The notes: generated from the sequence alone by a model not told the origin. A stretch of 64,000 bases of DNA from Reinekea thalattae (GCF_008041945.1 NZ_VKAD01000003.1:62001-126000); one strand, 5' to 3'. Positions 28,302 to 41,480 are shown, numbered from the stretch's first letter. Program-made: numbers and translations.

Positions 28302-29924
28302 ATGAACCTAAATACCATAAGAACCCGATATACGTTGATTTTCTGCGCCATTGCCCTAGTGATGGCAATTACTGCGTTGATAACGTTAAATTTGATCAAA
28401 GTACTCAATTCAGCCATTGATGGATTTTCAGGAAAATATAATCCGGCGATATCTGCGGTTATTAATGCTGATCGCGACCTCTACCAAGCGAGAGTTGCCG
28501 AACTTAACGTGCTTATTGATAGTGGCGATTTTGATCAGCAACTGAGTGACTACCAAGAAAATGCACAGCAAGCGTTAGATCGCATGAACTTGTTAAGAGA
28601 TTTACTCAGCGAAGAAGCCGACATTATTGATCAGCTGAGTGGTTTTGACGCAGCCTTTAACGATTGGATGCAAGCCAGTAGTCGAGTTTTTGAATTAGTC
28701 AAAAGTAATAATAGCTACGCTGCGACAGAGCTTTCTTTTGGTGCATCGAACGAAACATTTTCTGCGCTGCGTGACTATTACGATGTTGCCGGTTCGTTAG
28801 CCGATGAAGCCAGTGTCTTACTCGGTGAGCAAACCATGGCTACAGCTAATGCGAAAAAAATTGGTGTGACTGCTTTATTAGGGGTGACCGTACTGATCAC
28901 GCTGTTGGTTGGTATTATTACTCCGCGTGCTATGTCTTCTGCGTTGCTAGCATTATCGAAACAGCTGCGCGAATTAAATACTGGCGATGGTGATTTATCG
29001 CGCCGAATTAGATCAAAACGCAAAGATGAAATTGGTTCTGTTGCTAACGAGTTTGATCGCTTTGTCGACGGCTTAGCAGATCTCATTGTAGCTATGTCTA
29101 AGCAATCAAGCAGTGTTTTAGAAAACATCGGTAATATGAAGGCGGATGCGAAAAACGTTAACAAATCGAGTGAGTCACAGCTAGAGTCGATTGAACTGAC
29201 GGTTACCGCGGTTAATGAAATGACCTCAGCGATTCGTGAAGTGGCGCAGAATGCTCAGCTATCGGCAACAGAAGTGGCCGAGGTGACTCAGCTTTGTGTT
29301 AACGGCAAGCAGATGACGACCTCAACCGTGAATCAGATCCGAGACTTATCCGAGACCATTCAGAACGCATCCACGGCAATGAACGAGCTCGCCAGTAGTT
29401 CTAATGATATTGCGTCGGTATTGGATGTGATTCGTGGTATTGCCGAGCAAACCAATTTGTTGGCGTTAAACGCAGCCATTGAAGCGGCGCGTGCTGGCGA
29501 GCAGGGTCGAGGCTTTGCTGTGGTGGCAGATGAAGTGCGTTCACTTGCCAGTAAAACGCAGCAGTCGACTAACGATATTCAAGAAATGATCGAATCCTTA
29601 CAGAAAGGCGTTAAAGGTGCCGCCTTTGCTATTGATGAAGGCTTTAAAGCGGTTGGCTCGACGGTTGAGCAGTCGGAACAAACAAAAGACTCGTTGGATA
29701 AAATTGTTGAGCTTTCCCAAAGTGTCGCTGATGCATCAACCCAAATAGCAGCGTCAACAGAAGAGCAAAGCCAGGTTGCCGAAGAGGTCAATATACAACT
29801 GGTTAAGCTGTCTGAGCTTGGTCGTGAAAGCCGAAGCTACTCTATGAAAAACCAAGCTCGAGCCGTTGAGGTTACTCATTTAACGGAAGAGTTAAGTTCT
29901 GCAGTATCACGTTTTAAGCTTTAA
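28302..29924 (+). CDS. Methyl-accepting chemotaxis protein
   Basis: Chemoreceptor of 540 aa. A first membrane helix at about 9-32, a periplasmic helical sensor of about 150 residues, a second helix near 187-208, a HAMP region ([15 protein letters not shown]), and a long cytoplasmic signalling domain. The hairpin tip is intact: [20 protein letters not shown] followed by [15 protein letters not shown]. The small all-helical sensor is of the four-helix-bundle type; ligand unknown. No che genes are adjacent, so it is an orphan receptor. AGGAAA lies about 9 nt before the ATG. There is no C-terminal CheR-binding pentapeptide. Confidence 0.93.
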   Translation: MNLNTIRTRYTLIFCAIALVMAITALITLNLIKVLNSAIDGFSGKYNPAISAVINADRDLYQARVAELNVLIDSGDFDQQLSDYQENAQQALDRMNLLRDLLSEEADIIDQLSGFDAAFNDWMQASSRVFELVKSNNSYAATELSFGASNETFSALRDYYDVAGSLADEASVLLGEQTMATANAKKIGVTALLGVTVLITLLVGIITPRAMSSALLALSKQLRELNTGDGDLSRRIRSKRKDEIGSVANEFDRFVDGLADLIVAMSKQSSSVLENIGNMKADAKNVNKSSESQLESIELTVTAVNEMTSAIREVAQNAQLSATEVAEVTQLCVNGKQMTTSTVNQIRDLSETIQNASTAMNELASSSNDIASVLDVIRGIAEQTNLLALNAAIEAARAGEQGRGFAVVADEVRSLASKTQQSTNDIQEMIESLQKGVKGAAFAIDEGFKAVGSTVEQSEQTKDSLDKIVELSQSVADASTQIAASTEEQSQVAEEVNIQLVKLSELGRESRSYSMKNQARAVEVTHLTEELSSAVSRFKL

Positions 29925-29950
29925 TCTGAATTCGCTCAGATTTAAGCGAA

Positions 29951-29995
29951 GGCATTGCCCTGTGCTTTGAGTAATAAAGGCTATTGGGCAATGCC
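29951..29995. terminator. Shared hairpin between the chemoreceptor gene and astB
   Basis: GGCATTGCCC and GGGCAATGCC form a perfect 10-bp stem with a 25-nt loop between the two convergent genes; the right arm touches the astB stop codon. T tracts are lacking, so the terminator function is inferred mainly from position. Confidence 0.45.
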
Positions 29996-31361
29996 TATCG
30001 TTGAAACGGATAAATAGAACCGACCCGAGTAATTTGAGTCAGTTCGTCCAGCGCGGTTCGGCTTTCTATCAGCAGTTGCGGGTCGGCAAGGTCGGCTTGC
30101 ACAAGGCGGTCACGGTAGTGCATATCGATCCACTTATTTAATCGCATATAAAGTGCATCGGTCATCAATGTGCCTTGGTGCATGGCAGCTAGTTCGGTTT
30201 TGTTTAATGCAATGCGTAAACGTAAACAGGCGGGGCCGCCACCATTATTCATCGATTGTTTGAGGTCAAACACCTTCACCTCATTGATCGGGTTGTCACT
30301 CATAGCCACTAGTTGATCTAAATAATCTGAGACGCTAGAAATCTCTCGGCATTCGGCAGGTACGATCAATGTCATGCTGCCATCGTTATTGCTCAATAGC
30401 TGACTGTTAAACAGATAGGATCGAACCGCATCACTGACACTGACTTGCTCGCTAGGCACACAGACGGCGATAAGTTCGCTACCGACGAGTTTTCTGTTCA
30501 GTTCATCGAGCATCTGCTCAGTGTCTAAGAACGCCTCTTGGTGATAAAACAAAACATTGCCATTACCGACCGCGATAACATCGTTATGGAAAACACCAGC
30601 ATCGATCACCGCAGGGTTCTGCTGTGCAAACACCACGTTTTTATCGGCTAAACCGTGCAGTCGAGCAATGGCTTGGCTGGCTTCCAAGGTTTGTCGTGCT
30701 GGGTATCGCTGCGGCGCTGGCGCGGCTAAGTTAAAGCCGCTTTGACCGTATACGAACAGCTCGACGCCGGCTTGGCCATAGTCGGTACAAAAACGGGTGT
30801 GGTTTGCCGCGCCTTCATCACCAAAGCTGGCAATGGCAGGCAGCGCAGGGTGGTGGGCAAAGTAGCGCTCATCGGCAAAGATGCTTTGCAGCATTCTGCT
30901 GGTGGTGTCGTGCTCAATGGAACGATGAAACTTAGCGTTGAGGTTTGCTGCGGTAAAGTGCAGTTTGCCATCTTGGGTATCGGCGCTAGGTGACACGGTG
31001 GCGGCATTTGCCGTCCACATGCAGGAAGCCGAAGCTACAGCACTGAGTAATGTCGGATCTGTTTTTTGTGCTTTTTCCAGTATTTGCGCATCGCTACCGG
31101 TAAAGCCAAGCGCCTTTAATGCCCATATTGCTGGACGCTCATGCGGTAATAAAATCCCCTGTTTAAAGCCAGCATCGCTCAGCGCCTTCATTTTTTGAAG
31201 GCCCTGCTTGGCCGCTTCTTTCGGGTTAGAAGCCGCAGCAGTGTGTGATGTTGAAGCAATATTACCGTAAGAAAGTCCAGCGTAGTTGTGAGTCGGGCCG
31301 ACCAGACCATCAAGGTTCAATTCGTAAGAATTCACTGTGTTGTTTATTAAAGTATCATTCA

Positions 31362-31362
<1 letters not shown>
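29995..31362 (-). CDS. astB: N-succinylarginine dihydrolase
   Basis: Cytoplasmic enzyme converting succinylarginine to succinylornithine, CO2 and ammonia, second step of the arginine succinyltransferase (AST) pathway. The family start [19 protein letters not shown] is clear near residues 13-31, and [14 protein letters not shown] near 375 contains the catalytic cysteine region. The length of 455 aa is slightly above the norm because of about 10 extra N-terminal residues. Its ATG overlaps the astD stop codon (TGATG), a sign of translational coupling. Last gene of the ast operon. Confidence 0.96.
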
Positions 31363-33892
<2,530 letters not shown>

Positions 33893-33931
33893 GCGGCAAT
33901 CCTCTTAGCAATTCGTTTGGTTAAACCTAAT

Positions 33932-33965
33932 TTAGTTATAAAAATAAATTAGTTATAAAAATAAA
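33932..33965. repeat. Two perfect tandem copies of a 17-bp unit
   Basis: TTAGTTATAAAAATAAA at 33932-33948 is repeated exactly at 33949-33965 in the gap between the two astA genes. The core TTAGTTATA resembles the repeat near 6138-6172. Confidence 0.7.
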
Positions 33966-34023
33966 AGTTAGACATAAAAAGTCAGTTTGGTATCGCAATA
34001 AATACAGTCATGCAATGTTTAAG

Positions 34024-35037
34024 TTAGAGTAATGAAAATGCCAATGAATCACCCTGCTCTACATTTAATGCTTCGGCAACTTCATGCGAAATACGCACCG
34101 AGTCGCCAATGCCTTCGACCAGCGTGCCGACAACACAACGGAAATCGTCGTGGCGATGATTGCTGATTAAATATTTCATGCCGTCGGCAACCTCCGAAGG
34201 GTAGGCCTTTTTAAAACGCATGTTGCGATAGGTTTGAGTAAACTTAACTTCGCATTTTAAAACTGGGCCGCCATCAAATGGGTCGATAAATTTTGACTGT
34301 TGAAAGCCTTCTTTATACAGCAGTTGGCAAATTCGATTTGCCGCCTGATGGCTGCGGCCAATATTTTCAGCCGCCTTGGGTGGCAGCAGTGGCACATAGA
34401 TCGGGTGTTGAGGAATCAACTCGGACATAAAGGTTTTCGATTTTTTTGAGCAGTAGTAATCGACCGTTAAAAAATCGAGATCGATAAATTTCCTACCGAC
34501 AGCGTCCCAGAACGGGCAGTCACCTTTGTCGTTAAAAATACCTTGGATCTCAACAATAATTTCTTGATGAAACTTACCGGCCTGGGTTGCCATAAACATC
34601 AATCGAGCGCGCGAAAGCAGATCAAAATACTCGCTGTCGTGTAATGCTGGGTCGATAGCAAAAGAGCGCATCAGTGTTTTGCCGGTCAGCTCATGCGATA
34701 AAAACAACACGGGAACTTTCGAGCTGATATTAAGTGCATGCGACGCATGTACTAGCTTGTCGAGTCGGTAATTGAAAAAAGGGTAACCGTTACCGGCTTC
34801 AGAGTCGATACCGGATGTGCCATGTAATTCACCGCTTTTCGTGTCTTCCATAACAAATAGATAAGAGGCTGGCTGCTCGTTATCGGCGGCGTTTAAAAAC
34901 GCATCACTTGATTCACTGATGCGTTCACTGAGTTGGTCGCGATCTTTTGGTAGGGTGGTAACGCGCGCTTCAGTTTCTGACAATAGCCGTTCAATGCTGG
35001 TTAGGTCAGAAAAAATCGCCGGGCGAATAAGATACAT
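34024..35037 (-). CDS. astA: Arginine N-succinyltransferase, first AstA paralogue (AruF-like)
   Basis: First of two AstA-type acyltransferases, 337 aa. I start it at the ATG at 35037, with AGGAG 5 nt upstream, giving MYLIRPAIFSDLTSIERLL; the frame stays open 32 codons further but with no family similarity. Family landmarks include LVHASHALNISSKVPVLFLS, RARLMFMATQ, GDCPFWDAVGRKF and DPFDGGPVLKCEV. Divergence from the second copy suggests distinct alpha and beta subunits rather than a recent duplication. A gap of about 130 nt with a 17-bp tandem repeat separates it from its paralogue. Confidence 0.93.
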   Translation of the reverse strand: MYLIRPAIFSDLTSIERLLSETEARVTTLPKDRDQLSERISESSDAFLNAADNEQPASYLFVMEDTKSGELHGTSGIDSEAGNGYPFFNYRLDKLVHASHALNISSKVPVLFLSHELTGKTLMRSFAIDPALHDSEYFDLLSRARLMFMATQAGKFHQEIIVEIQGIFNDKGDCPFWDAVGRKFIDLDFLTVDYYCSKKSKTFMSELIPQHPIYVPLLPPKAAENIGRSHQAANRICQLLYKEGFQQSKFIDPFDGGPVLKCEVKFTQTYRNMRFKKAYPSEVADGMKYLISNHRHDDFRCVVGTLVEGIGDSVRISHEVAEALNVEQGDSLAFSLL

Positions 35038-35221
35038 AGTCACTCCTAAGCGCTCGCAGGTAAATGAGTACCGGTGCGAGGAAAAAGGGTTAAAGCATGA
35101 ATGCGATTGCGTTTGCTTGTTGAATAACCGCAATCCTTATGGCTTAGCTCCAGCATAGAAGCTATTAAAAACCTCAGAGCACCTTTGTTGGTAAAACTCT
35201 CTGTATTTTAGGAACAAAGAT

Positions 35222-35270
35222 TTTAAGCTGCCAAGACATTTAAGGTGTCAAGACATTGAAGTTACCAAGC
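35222..35270. repeat. Imperfect 16-bp period repeat between astC and astA
   Basis: CCAAGACATT and TCAAGACATT lie 16 bp apart, with a third, weaker copy CCAAGCCACAT another 16 bp on. No function is evident; the surrounding gap (35038-35314) contains no ORF I would support. Confidence 0.35.
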
Positions 35271-35314
35271 CACATAGGTTTGGCGAGCCGGTTGGCCCGC
35301 CGTTAGGTTGTTTA

Positions 35315-36523
35315 TTAGGAACCGCTGAGTTCACCGATTGCTTGCTCAAGCAGCGCTAAACCAGCATCGATGTCGGCGTCTGGGATAATTAACGATGGCG
35401 CAAATCGCAATACGTTAGGTCCAGCAACCAGCATTAATAAGCCTTTGTCTAATGCTGCCGCAAGCACATCTTTCGCGCGGCCTTGCCAGCCGTCAACCAG
35501 CTCAATACCGATCAGCAAGCCCTTGCCTCGAATCTCTTTAAAGATGCCGTACTTGGCGTTGATGCTGTCTAAGCTAGCTTTAAATCGTTCTGCTTTGGTT
35601 TGCACCGCGCTGAGTAATTCAGGCTTAGCAACTTCGTTAAGTAGCGCTAAACCAACCGCGCAGCCTAAAGGGTTGCCGCCGTAGGTTGAACCGTGGGTAC
35701 CAAAGGCAAGGCTGGGTGCAACCTCATCGGTACAGAGCATTGCAGCAATTGGGAAGCCGCCGCCTAAACCTTTGGCAGAGGTTAAAATATCCGGTGTCAC
35801 ACCATAGTATTGGTAGGCATATAGATAGCCAGTACGACCAACACCGGTCTGAACCTCATCAAAAATCAATAACGCATCGTGCTGATCGCACAGTTCGCGC
35901 GCGCCCTGCAAAAATTCTTTTTCGGCTGGAGTAACGCCGCCTTCACCCTGAATCGGCTCGATAATCACCGCTGCGGTGTTATCAGAAATTTGCGCTTTCA
36001 ATGCCGCTAAATCGTTGTAGGCAACGTGGCTGATGCCTGCTGGTGTTGGCTCAAAACCTTCTTTGTATTTGGCTTGGCCGCCAGCAGAAACAGTAAACAA
36101 TGTACGACCGTGGAACGAACCGTAAGTCGAAATAATCTCGTGTTTCTGTTCACCGGCTTTTAAGTAAGCGTGGCGACGCGCAAGCTTTAATGCCGCTTCG
36201 TTGGCTTCGCCGCCAGAGTTGGCAAAAAAGACTTTATCGGCAAAGGTCAGCTCAACCAGTTTGGTTGCCAAGGCAAGAGCCGGTTCATTGGTCATAACAT
36301 TGGATAAATGCCAAAGCTTTTCGCCCTGTTCTTTTAAAGCGCCAACTAATGCAGGGTGAGCATGACCCAATGCCGTTACCGCAATGCCCGCAGCAAAGTC
36401 GATGTATTCGCGGCCTGCCTGATCCCAAACCCGTGAGCCTTCACCCTTAACAGGGATGATTTTTCCTGGTGCATAGTTTGGCACCATGACTTTATCGAAT
36501 TGTTCGCGGTTTAGATCAGACAT
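35315..36523 (-). CDS. astC: Succinylornithine/acetylornithine aminotransferase
   Basis: PLP enzyme of class III, 402 aa from the ATG at 36523 (GAGAG about 7-8 nt upstream; an ATG seven codons earlier has no ribosome binding site). In the AST pathway it converts succinylornithine to succinylglutamate semialdehyde, and the same fold serves as ArgD in arginine synthesis. Motifs: [20 protein letters not shown] at the start, [34 protein letters not shown], and the PLP lysine in [11 protein letters not shown]. First gene of the ast cluster, 277 nt before astA. Confidence 0.93.
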   Translation of the reverse strand: MSDLNREQFDKVMVPNYAPGKIIPVKGEGSRVWDQAGREYIDFAAGIAVTALGHAHPALVGALKEQGEKLWHLSNVMTNEPALALATKLVELTFADKVFFANSGGEANEAALKLARRHAYLKAGEQKHEIISTYGSFHGRTLFTVSAGGQAKYKEGFEPTPAGISHVAYNDLAALKAQISDNTAAVIIEPIQGEGGVTPAEKEFLQGARELCDQHDALLIFDEVQTGVGRTGYLYAYQYYGVTPDILTSAKGLGGGFPIAAMLCTDEVAPSLAFGTHGSTYGGNPLGCAVGLALLNEVAKPELLSAVQTKAERFKASLDSINAKYGIFKEIRGKGLLIGIELVDGWQGRAKDVLAAALDKGLLMLVAGPNVLRFAPSLIIPDADIDAGLALLEQAIGELSGS

Positions 36524-36665
36524 CTGTTTTCTCTCATTAGTCATATCAAAAGGACAAACCCGCCAATACTGTTAGCGAGTAGCTTCCTATAGTAGGGCAA
36601 CTGATTATCCATTGCTTATTTTATTGCGACAAGGTTTTACAGCTAATTGTAGCTTTGCTTCGTTG

Positions 36666-37382
36666 TTAGTTGAGATCACGATAAACGCCACCCAGTTGTG
36701 GAGAAGTTTTACCGTAAATTAATTTGGCCAGTACGATAAAGAGTTCGCCAGTCGCAATCGAGTCAGAAAGTGCGTTATGCGCGAGGTAGGGTGGTAAACC
36801 ATGACGTTCGCGAACAGAGGCCAGCTGATAATCGCCGGTACCGGAATCGGAACGGTTGCGAATTAACGACTTTTCCAGAATAAGGGTGTCGAGCCAAATC
36901 AGCGGTAAGGAGTCGATGTTGTAACGGCGCTTAACGTAGGCATCGATAAAGTTTTTTTCTACGATGGCACCATGCACAACTAAAACTTTGCCTTTCATGG
37001 CGCGGAATAGCTCTTCCATTGCCACCTCGAATGGCATTCCGTCGGTGAGCATTTCCGGCACAATGTGGTTGATAACCGCAGCTTCTGGTTTGACGTGTTT
37101 TTCTGCCTGAACGTAAGTGTGAACCGAACTGCTGATATCAACCAATAGGTTATTAATGTTGAGATAGCCGACACTTAAAATTCGATCCTTTTCTGGATCT
37201 AAGCCGGTGGTTTCCAGATCGAAAACCAAAAACTCCAAATCTTTTAATTTGCTTTCTGGTGTCGGCAAAGGATCTTCAAGCAGCTCGGCAATAACACTGG
37301 GTAGGTTTTCTTGCTCGATTAGCGTTTGGCGTTTTTTTTCTAAGTGGCTAATAGGGCTGAAGCGAGTTAAAAAGTTTTTCAC
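36666..37382 (-). CDS. 3'-5' exonuclease, DnaQ/DNA polymerase III epsilon-like
   Basis: DEDDh exonuclease of 238 aa. Exo I is VFDLETTGLDPEKDRILSVG (catalytic D and E), Exo II lies in VVHGAIVEKNFIDAY, and Exo III is HNALSDSIATGEL (HxAxxD). It is longer at the N terminus than the proofreading epsilon subunit and is probably not DnaQ itself. The GTG start lies 3 nt after the stop of the cNMP/CBS protein gene, so the two form an operon. This pairing recurs in proteobacteria as I recall, often near acetate genes, with unknown purpose. Confidence 0.88.
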   Translation of the reverse strand: MKNFLTRFSPISHLEKKRQTLIEQENLPSVIAELLEDPLPTPESKLKDLEFLVFDLETTGLDPEKDRILSVGYLNINNLLVDISSSVHTYVQAEKHVKPEAAVINHIVPEMLTDGMPFEVAMEELFRAMKGKVLVVHGAIVEKNFIDAYVKRRYNIDSLPLIWLDTLILEKSLIRNRSDSGTGDYQLASVRERHGLPPYLAHNALSDSIATGELFIVLAKLIYGKTSPQLGGVYRDLN

Positions 37383-37385
37383 TTA

Positions 37386-39251
37386 TTAGGCCTCACCGAA
37401 TCTCAATTTGGCCGCGTCCTGCAGATTACCAATAATACGGAAGGCATCCTTAAGGTGGGTACGCTCAAAGCTGCCAAAAGAGTCTGGCGCGATGTGGTTG
37501 TTTGGCTCTTCACCCTTTTTAAGTGCTTCCAGTTGATGGCGAAAGCGCAGCTGACAAATAAAGCGATAGGCACCGAGAATATTTTTCATGGCGTCCTCGC
37601 TGAGTACCTTTTTCTTATAGGCATAGCGGAAGCGCTCTTCGGTATTGGTGGAGGTACAGCCAACCGATAAACCATAAATACGCGCCAAATCAACGATCAG
37701 AGTGATGGCGTATTTTTTAATGTTGAGCGTGTTGCTGTTCTGGCCGCCTTTTTCTAAAACTAAGCTATTAAAAATCCCCAGCGGTGGGTGTACCGAGGTG
37801 GCATCGTTGACCAGCGTGGTTAAGAAGTTTCGGTTTTGGCTGATCAGTTTATAAAGGTGTTCTTGCAGTTTATCGGCAAAGATTTTATCGCCGTAAATGC
37901 AGCGTGTTTCTAGGAAGACGCTGGTGTTAAGTAGCGTTTCGTGGTCTGGCGTGGTGATCCACTTGCGGTAATAGTCTTTCCAAACGTGAAGCTTTTGTGC
38001 CCATTTAGGGTTGGAAGCCATGAAGTGCCCAGGGCACAAAATGAAGCCGCATTTGGCAAGTGACTCGCAGACAAAGGTGGCCATCAACTTAAAGTACGCC
38101 ATGTCTTCAACGGTTGCCGAATCATCGACGATTAGCGCACTGTCTTGGTCGGACGTTATGTGTATCTCGTTGCGTGCATGCGAGCCAGCAACAATCCAAG
38201 CGAATTTGCATGGCGCAGGGCCAAAGGTTTCTTCAGCTAATTGAATCAGTCGTTTGTTAAAGGCGTCGTAGATCATCGCCATGACTTGGCCGACAATTTC
38301 CGAACGAACCTTGCCTTCAACCAGCGCCTCAAAAATAGCCTGTCGCTCTTGGGTGAGTCCGGCTAAACCTTCAACTGTGTTGGTGCGCTTAATCGTGTCG
38401 ATTAAGAAGATCGCCTGTACACGGTTTTTTTGTACCAGATGCGAAGTCGTTAGCAAGCCATGAACCTTGTGACCACTGACCACCGGTAAGCTGCGAATGT
38501 TGTTTTGCATCATCAGTGATGCAGCCGTGAGAACTAAGTCGTTTGGGCCAACGGTGATTGGGTGCTTGGTCATCACTTCGCTGATCGGTCGGTCTGGGCT
38601 GACGCCATCGGCAACCACTCGTTTGGTCATGTCTCTATCGGTAATAATGCCGACGATGCGACCCTTTTGTTTTACCACCGCGGTTGAGGTTCGCAGCACG
38701 TAACGCATTTCTTGCGCAACCTGCTGGATAGTCATATCCGACGTGACAATCGCCGGTGAGCTGGTGGTGACTTCGGATACTTTTTTAACAAAAAGGCCTT
38801 TTTCGTTATCTGACCAAACCACGTTTAGTGCGCTTTGTAATCGGATCTGCGCTTGCGAGGCAAAGTACTCAGAATACTCAGGGTGCTCTGCTAAGAGCTT
38901 TTGTAAGTCTTCATGCGGCACTAAATAAAGCAGTGTCGATTCAGCGGCAATAGCAATGTAATCGTCTTCGCCATCGGCTTTGGCTTCTAAAAAGGTGAAG
39001 CCAAATAAGTCCTGTGGCCCAAGCTTGGCGCGCAGTACGCCATTGGGTTTGCGCTGTTCCATCACGCCGGTGCGAATAATGTACAGATAGCGTTTAGGGT
39101 CTTCAGGGTTAAAGGTGATCTGTTCGCCGCGTGCCAGATAGCTGATACGCACGCTGCCAGCGATTTGCTTTTGCAATTCCGCGGGCAATTTGTCGAACGG
39201 ATCTATTTGCGAGATAAATTCAAGAATATTTGGCAGTAACGATTGGACCAT
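37386..39251 (-). CDS. cNMP-binding, CBS and nucleotidyltransferase (DUF294) protein
   Basis: Cytoplasmic multidomain regulator of 621 aa. Residues 1-130 form a cyclic-nucleotide-binding-like domain (YIIRTGVMEQRKPNG); about 150-285 a CBS pair with VGIITDRDMTKRVV and TKHPITVGPNDLVLTAASLM; about 315-460 a GlnD-like nucleotidyltransferase with GSHARNEIHITSDQDSALIV (GS and DxD residues present); then the DUF294 C-terminal domain. The ATG at 39251 is preferred to an in-frame TTG nine codons upstream. It may nucleotidylylate a protein target; the ligand and target are unknown. Confidence 0.88.
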   Translation of the reverse strand: MVQSLLPNILEFISQIDPFDKLPAELQKQIAGSVRISYLARGEQITFNPEDPKRYLYIIRTGVMEQRKPNGVLRAKLGPQDLFGFTFLEAKADGEDDYIAIAAESTLLYLVPHEDLQKLLAEHPEYSEYFASQAQIRLQSALNVVWSDNEKGLFVKKVSEVTTSSPAIVTSDMTIQQVAQEMRYVLRTSTAVVKQKGRIVGIITDRDMTKRVVADGVSPDRPISEVMTKHPITVGPNDLVLTAASLMMQNNIRSLPVVSGHKVHGLLTTSHLVQKNRVQAIFLIDTIKRTNTVEGLAGLTQERQAIFEALVEGKVRSEIVGQVMAMIYDAFNKRLIQLAEETFGPAPCKFAWIVAGSHARNEIHITSDQDSALIVDDSATVEDMAYFKLMATFVCESLAKCGFILCPGHFMASNPKWAQKLHVWKDYYRKWITTPDHETLLNTSVFLETRCIYGDKIFADKLQEHLYKLISQNRNFLTTLVNDATSVHPPLGIFNSLVLEKGGQNSNTLNIKKYAITLIVDLARIYGLSVGCTSTNTEERFRYAYKKKVLSEDAMKNILGAYRFICQLRFRHQLEALKKGEEPNNHIAPDSFGSFERTHLKDAFRIIGNLQDAAKLRFGEA

Positions 39252-39389
39252 AACAGTAACCCAGTGAAGTAAACCCAAGCAGGCAGTAGATTGAATATCA
39301 TACTCGCTATCCTATGACGATTATAGCGGAGCGTCACCCGCTATGGATCAATCATTGTCGCGCTCTAACAGCCTGCTGATATCGATCAG

Positions 39390-41381
39390 TTAAGATTCTA
39401 GTTGATCGTCCGATTCACAGCAGACATACAGCTCACCATCATAGAGGCCTTGAATGGTCAGTTTTTGGCTGCCCAGTGAGCGCATGTAGTCAATGTGTGC
39501 CTGTTCAATGCGCTGCCCCGGGATGATCAGGGGAATGCCCGGAGGATACGGCGTTACAAGGCCCGCGGCGATTCGCCCAACACTGTCCTGCCAAGCAATA
39601 GATTCACGGCGACTAAAGAACGCTGTGGCAGGCAGCGTAACCAGATTGATTGGCGGGATATCTGCTGGCAGTGCCGCGCGCTGCTTGCTTCGATTAAGGC
39701 TGACCTTGCCTTCGTCGAGCTTTTTCAAGGCGTTGTACAGCCGTACAATTTTAGAACGCATACCGCCTAAGGTGAGCAATACTAACAGCGTACTGTGAGT
39801 GAATTTTTCAATTTCCAAGCCGACTTCATCCATTAAGAATCGGTGAATCTCTTGGTTCGAGTATTCCAGTGCAGAAACGTCGATTAATATTTTTAGTGGG
39901 TCGTGGCCCATGTTGTCGTCTTTGAAGTGGGCAAAAATATTGGCGAAGTCTTCGGCTTCTAAAATGCGCAATCGTTTAAACTTAGCAACCTGAGCTTTAA
40001 GTTCACGCACGTTATTGAGTAGCTCGTTGAGAATTTTATAGCCTTCCATTTCTAGCTGTTGGCGGCAGACATCCAGCGACGCAATAAGCTGATATTTAGG
40101 CGAGGTGCTGGTGTGAATGCTGTAAATCTCTTTAAAGAAGTCTTGGTCGAAATCGGGGTCGTTAACATGAATAAACGACGCCTGAGAAAAAGCAGACACT
40201 ACCTTGTGCGCTGAGTGGGTGACGTAATCGGCACCGGCGGCAATGGCCGAATAGGCACGGAACTCTGGATGAAACAGTGAGTAAGCAAACCAGGCTTCAT
40301 CGATAAAGACTTTCATGCCGTGCTGGTGGCCGAGTTCGACCACTTGTTTTAAGTCGGTCAGCAAACCGTCGTAGGTACAGCCGGTTAACACAATTAGTTT
40401 GGCATCTGGGTTTGCTTCGATCATTTCTTTCAGCTGTGAGAGCCGCGGCGGTGAAAAGATACCGTAGTCGGGATTAAACACACTGTCTAAATAGAGCGGC
40501 ATAGCGCGGGCTTGAACCATGCCGTAATGCACTGACTTGTGACAGTTGCGATCGGCAATCACCTTGTCGCCTTCACGTAACAGGGTTTGCAAAATAATCT
40601 TGTTCGATGTCGATGAGCCGTTGGTGACAAAGTAAGAACGGCGCACTTCAAAGGTGGTCGCTAAGGCTTCTTGAGCACGGCCGATGGCGTGAGTACCGTC
40701 CGACAATGAACCTAGTGAGTCGACACTGACCGATAAATCACTGACAAAAACATTGCGACCAAAGAAGCGATAAAAGTCATTAATATAGGGCGAGTTTCTA
40801 AAGCTAGCGCCACCGCTATGGCCGGGTGTATGCCAAGAGTCGTTTGCTTCAAGTACGTATTCTTTATAGGCGGTCCAAAAGTGGGTTTCGTTTCGGTCGT
40901 CAAAGTCGTTGATCAGATAACCTAAGATCGACTCTGGATCACTGATGATGTCATTGCGGTAAAAGAACGACTCCATACCGGTAACCTGATTAACAATATC
41001 CAAACCTTTGATCGCATCGCCTAATACATAAACGGGCAGCTCTGGGCGAATCGCTTTAATCGCTTCGATCACCAAGGCGTTATTGGCAAGGCTTTGCTCA
41101 CCGGTTGCTGTTTCTGCTGGGCTCTCGTTAGCCTCGATTGCAGCATAGCGGCTGTTAATTTCGTGCGGCAGTACGGTGGTATCCCAACTGAAAATAACCG
41201 CCTGTATGTCGCCGTCGGTGTGGACATGTTGCAGCGCTTCACTAACTGTCGCTGACTCAACGACACTGATATCAAGATCTGGTCGCTCAAACGATTCGAC
41301 AGTCGAGCGAATACTGTTTGCCAGCTGTTCGAGCAGTTCGACAGAGTCTTCGATAATTAAAATTTTGAGTAGTGGTAGCAT
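39390..41381 (-). CDS. Orn/Lys/Arg decarboxylase family PLP enzyme
   Basis: Fold type I decarboxylase of 663 aa. Residues 1-130 form the receiver-like wing domain (ILIIEDSVELLEQLANSI), the PLP core follows with SYFVTNGSSTSNKIILQTLL, VFIDEAWFAYSLFHPEF and the PLP lysine in THSAHKVVSAFSQASFIHV, and the C-terminal domain ends the protein. The substrate could be arginine, lysine or ornithine; motifs alone do not decide. Location next to the ast cluster is suggestive of arginine but weak. No antiporter is adjacent, so it may be biosynthetic rather than for acid resistance. GAGGG lies 4 nt before the ATG. Confidence 0.92.
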   Translation of the reverse strand: MLPLLKILIIEDSVELLEQLANSIRSTVESFERPDLDISVVESATVSEALQHVHTDGDIQAVIFSWDTTVLPHEINSRYAAIEANESPAETATGEQSLANNALVIEAIKAIRPELPVYVLGDAIKGLDIVNQVTGMESFFYRNDIISDPESILGYLINDFDDRNETHFWTAYKEYVLEANDSWHTPGHSGGASFRNSPYINDFYRFFGRNVFVSDLSVSVDSLGSLSDGTHAIGRAQEALATTFEVRRSYFVTNGSSTSNKIILQTLLREGDKVIADRNCHKSVHYGMVQARAMPLYLDSVFNPDYGIFSPPRLSQLKEMIEANPDAKLIVLTGCTYDGLLTDLKQVVELGHQHGMKVFIDEAWFAYSLFHPEFRAYSAIAAGADYVTHSAHKVVSAFSQASFIHVNDPDFDQDFFKEIYSIHTSTSPKYQLIASLDVCRQQLEMEGYKILNELLNNVRELKAQVAKFKRLRILEAEDFANIFAHFKDDNMGHDPLKILIDVSALEYSNQEIHRFLMDEVGLEIEKFTHSTLLVLLTLGGMRSKIVRLYNALKKLDEGKVSLNRSKQRAALPADIPPINLVTLPATAFFSRRESIAWQDSVGRIAAGLVTPYPPGIPLIIPGQRIEQAHIDYMRSLGSQKLTIQGLYDGELYVCCESDDQLES

Positions 41382-41410
41382 AGCGCCCTCGATAGACGTA
41401 GTGGGTTAAT

Positions 41411-41444
41411 ATCGGTGATCGGATGAGCCGAGTCAGTCACCGAT
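41411..41444. repeat. 8-bp inverted repeat between DUF2339 and decarboxylase genes
   Basis: ATCGGTGA and TCACCGAT are perfectly inverted around an 18-nt spacer. It could be an operator or a weak terminator of the DUF2339 gene; there is no adjacent T tract. Confidence 0.35.
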
Positions 41445-41480
41445 GGTTTTGTTAATAATATCCAAAAGCTGTTGATATGC

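Noticed and set aside
35038-35133. Extended N terminus of the first astA gene
   Set aside because: The 32 additional residues do not look like AstA, and the strong AGGAG lies before the ATG at 35037.
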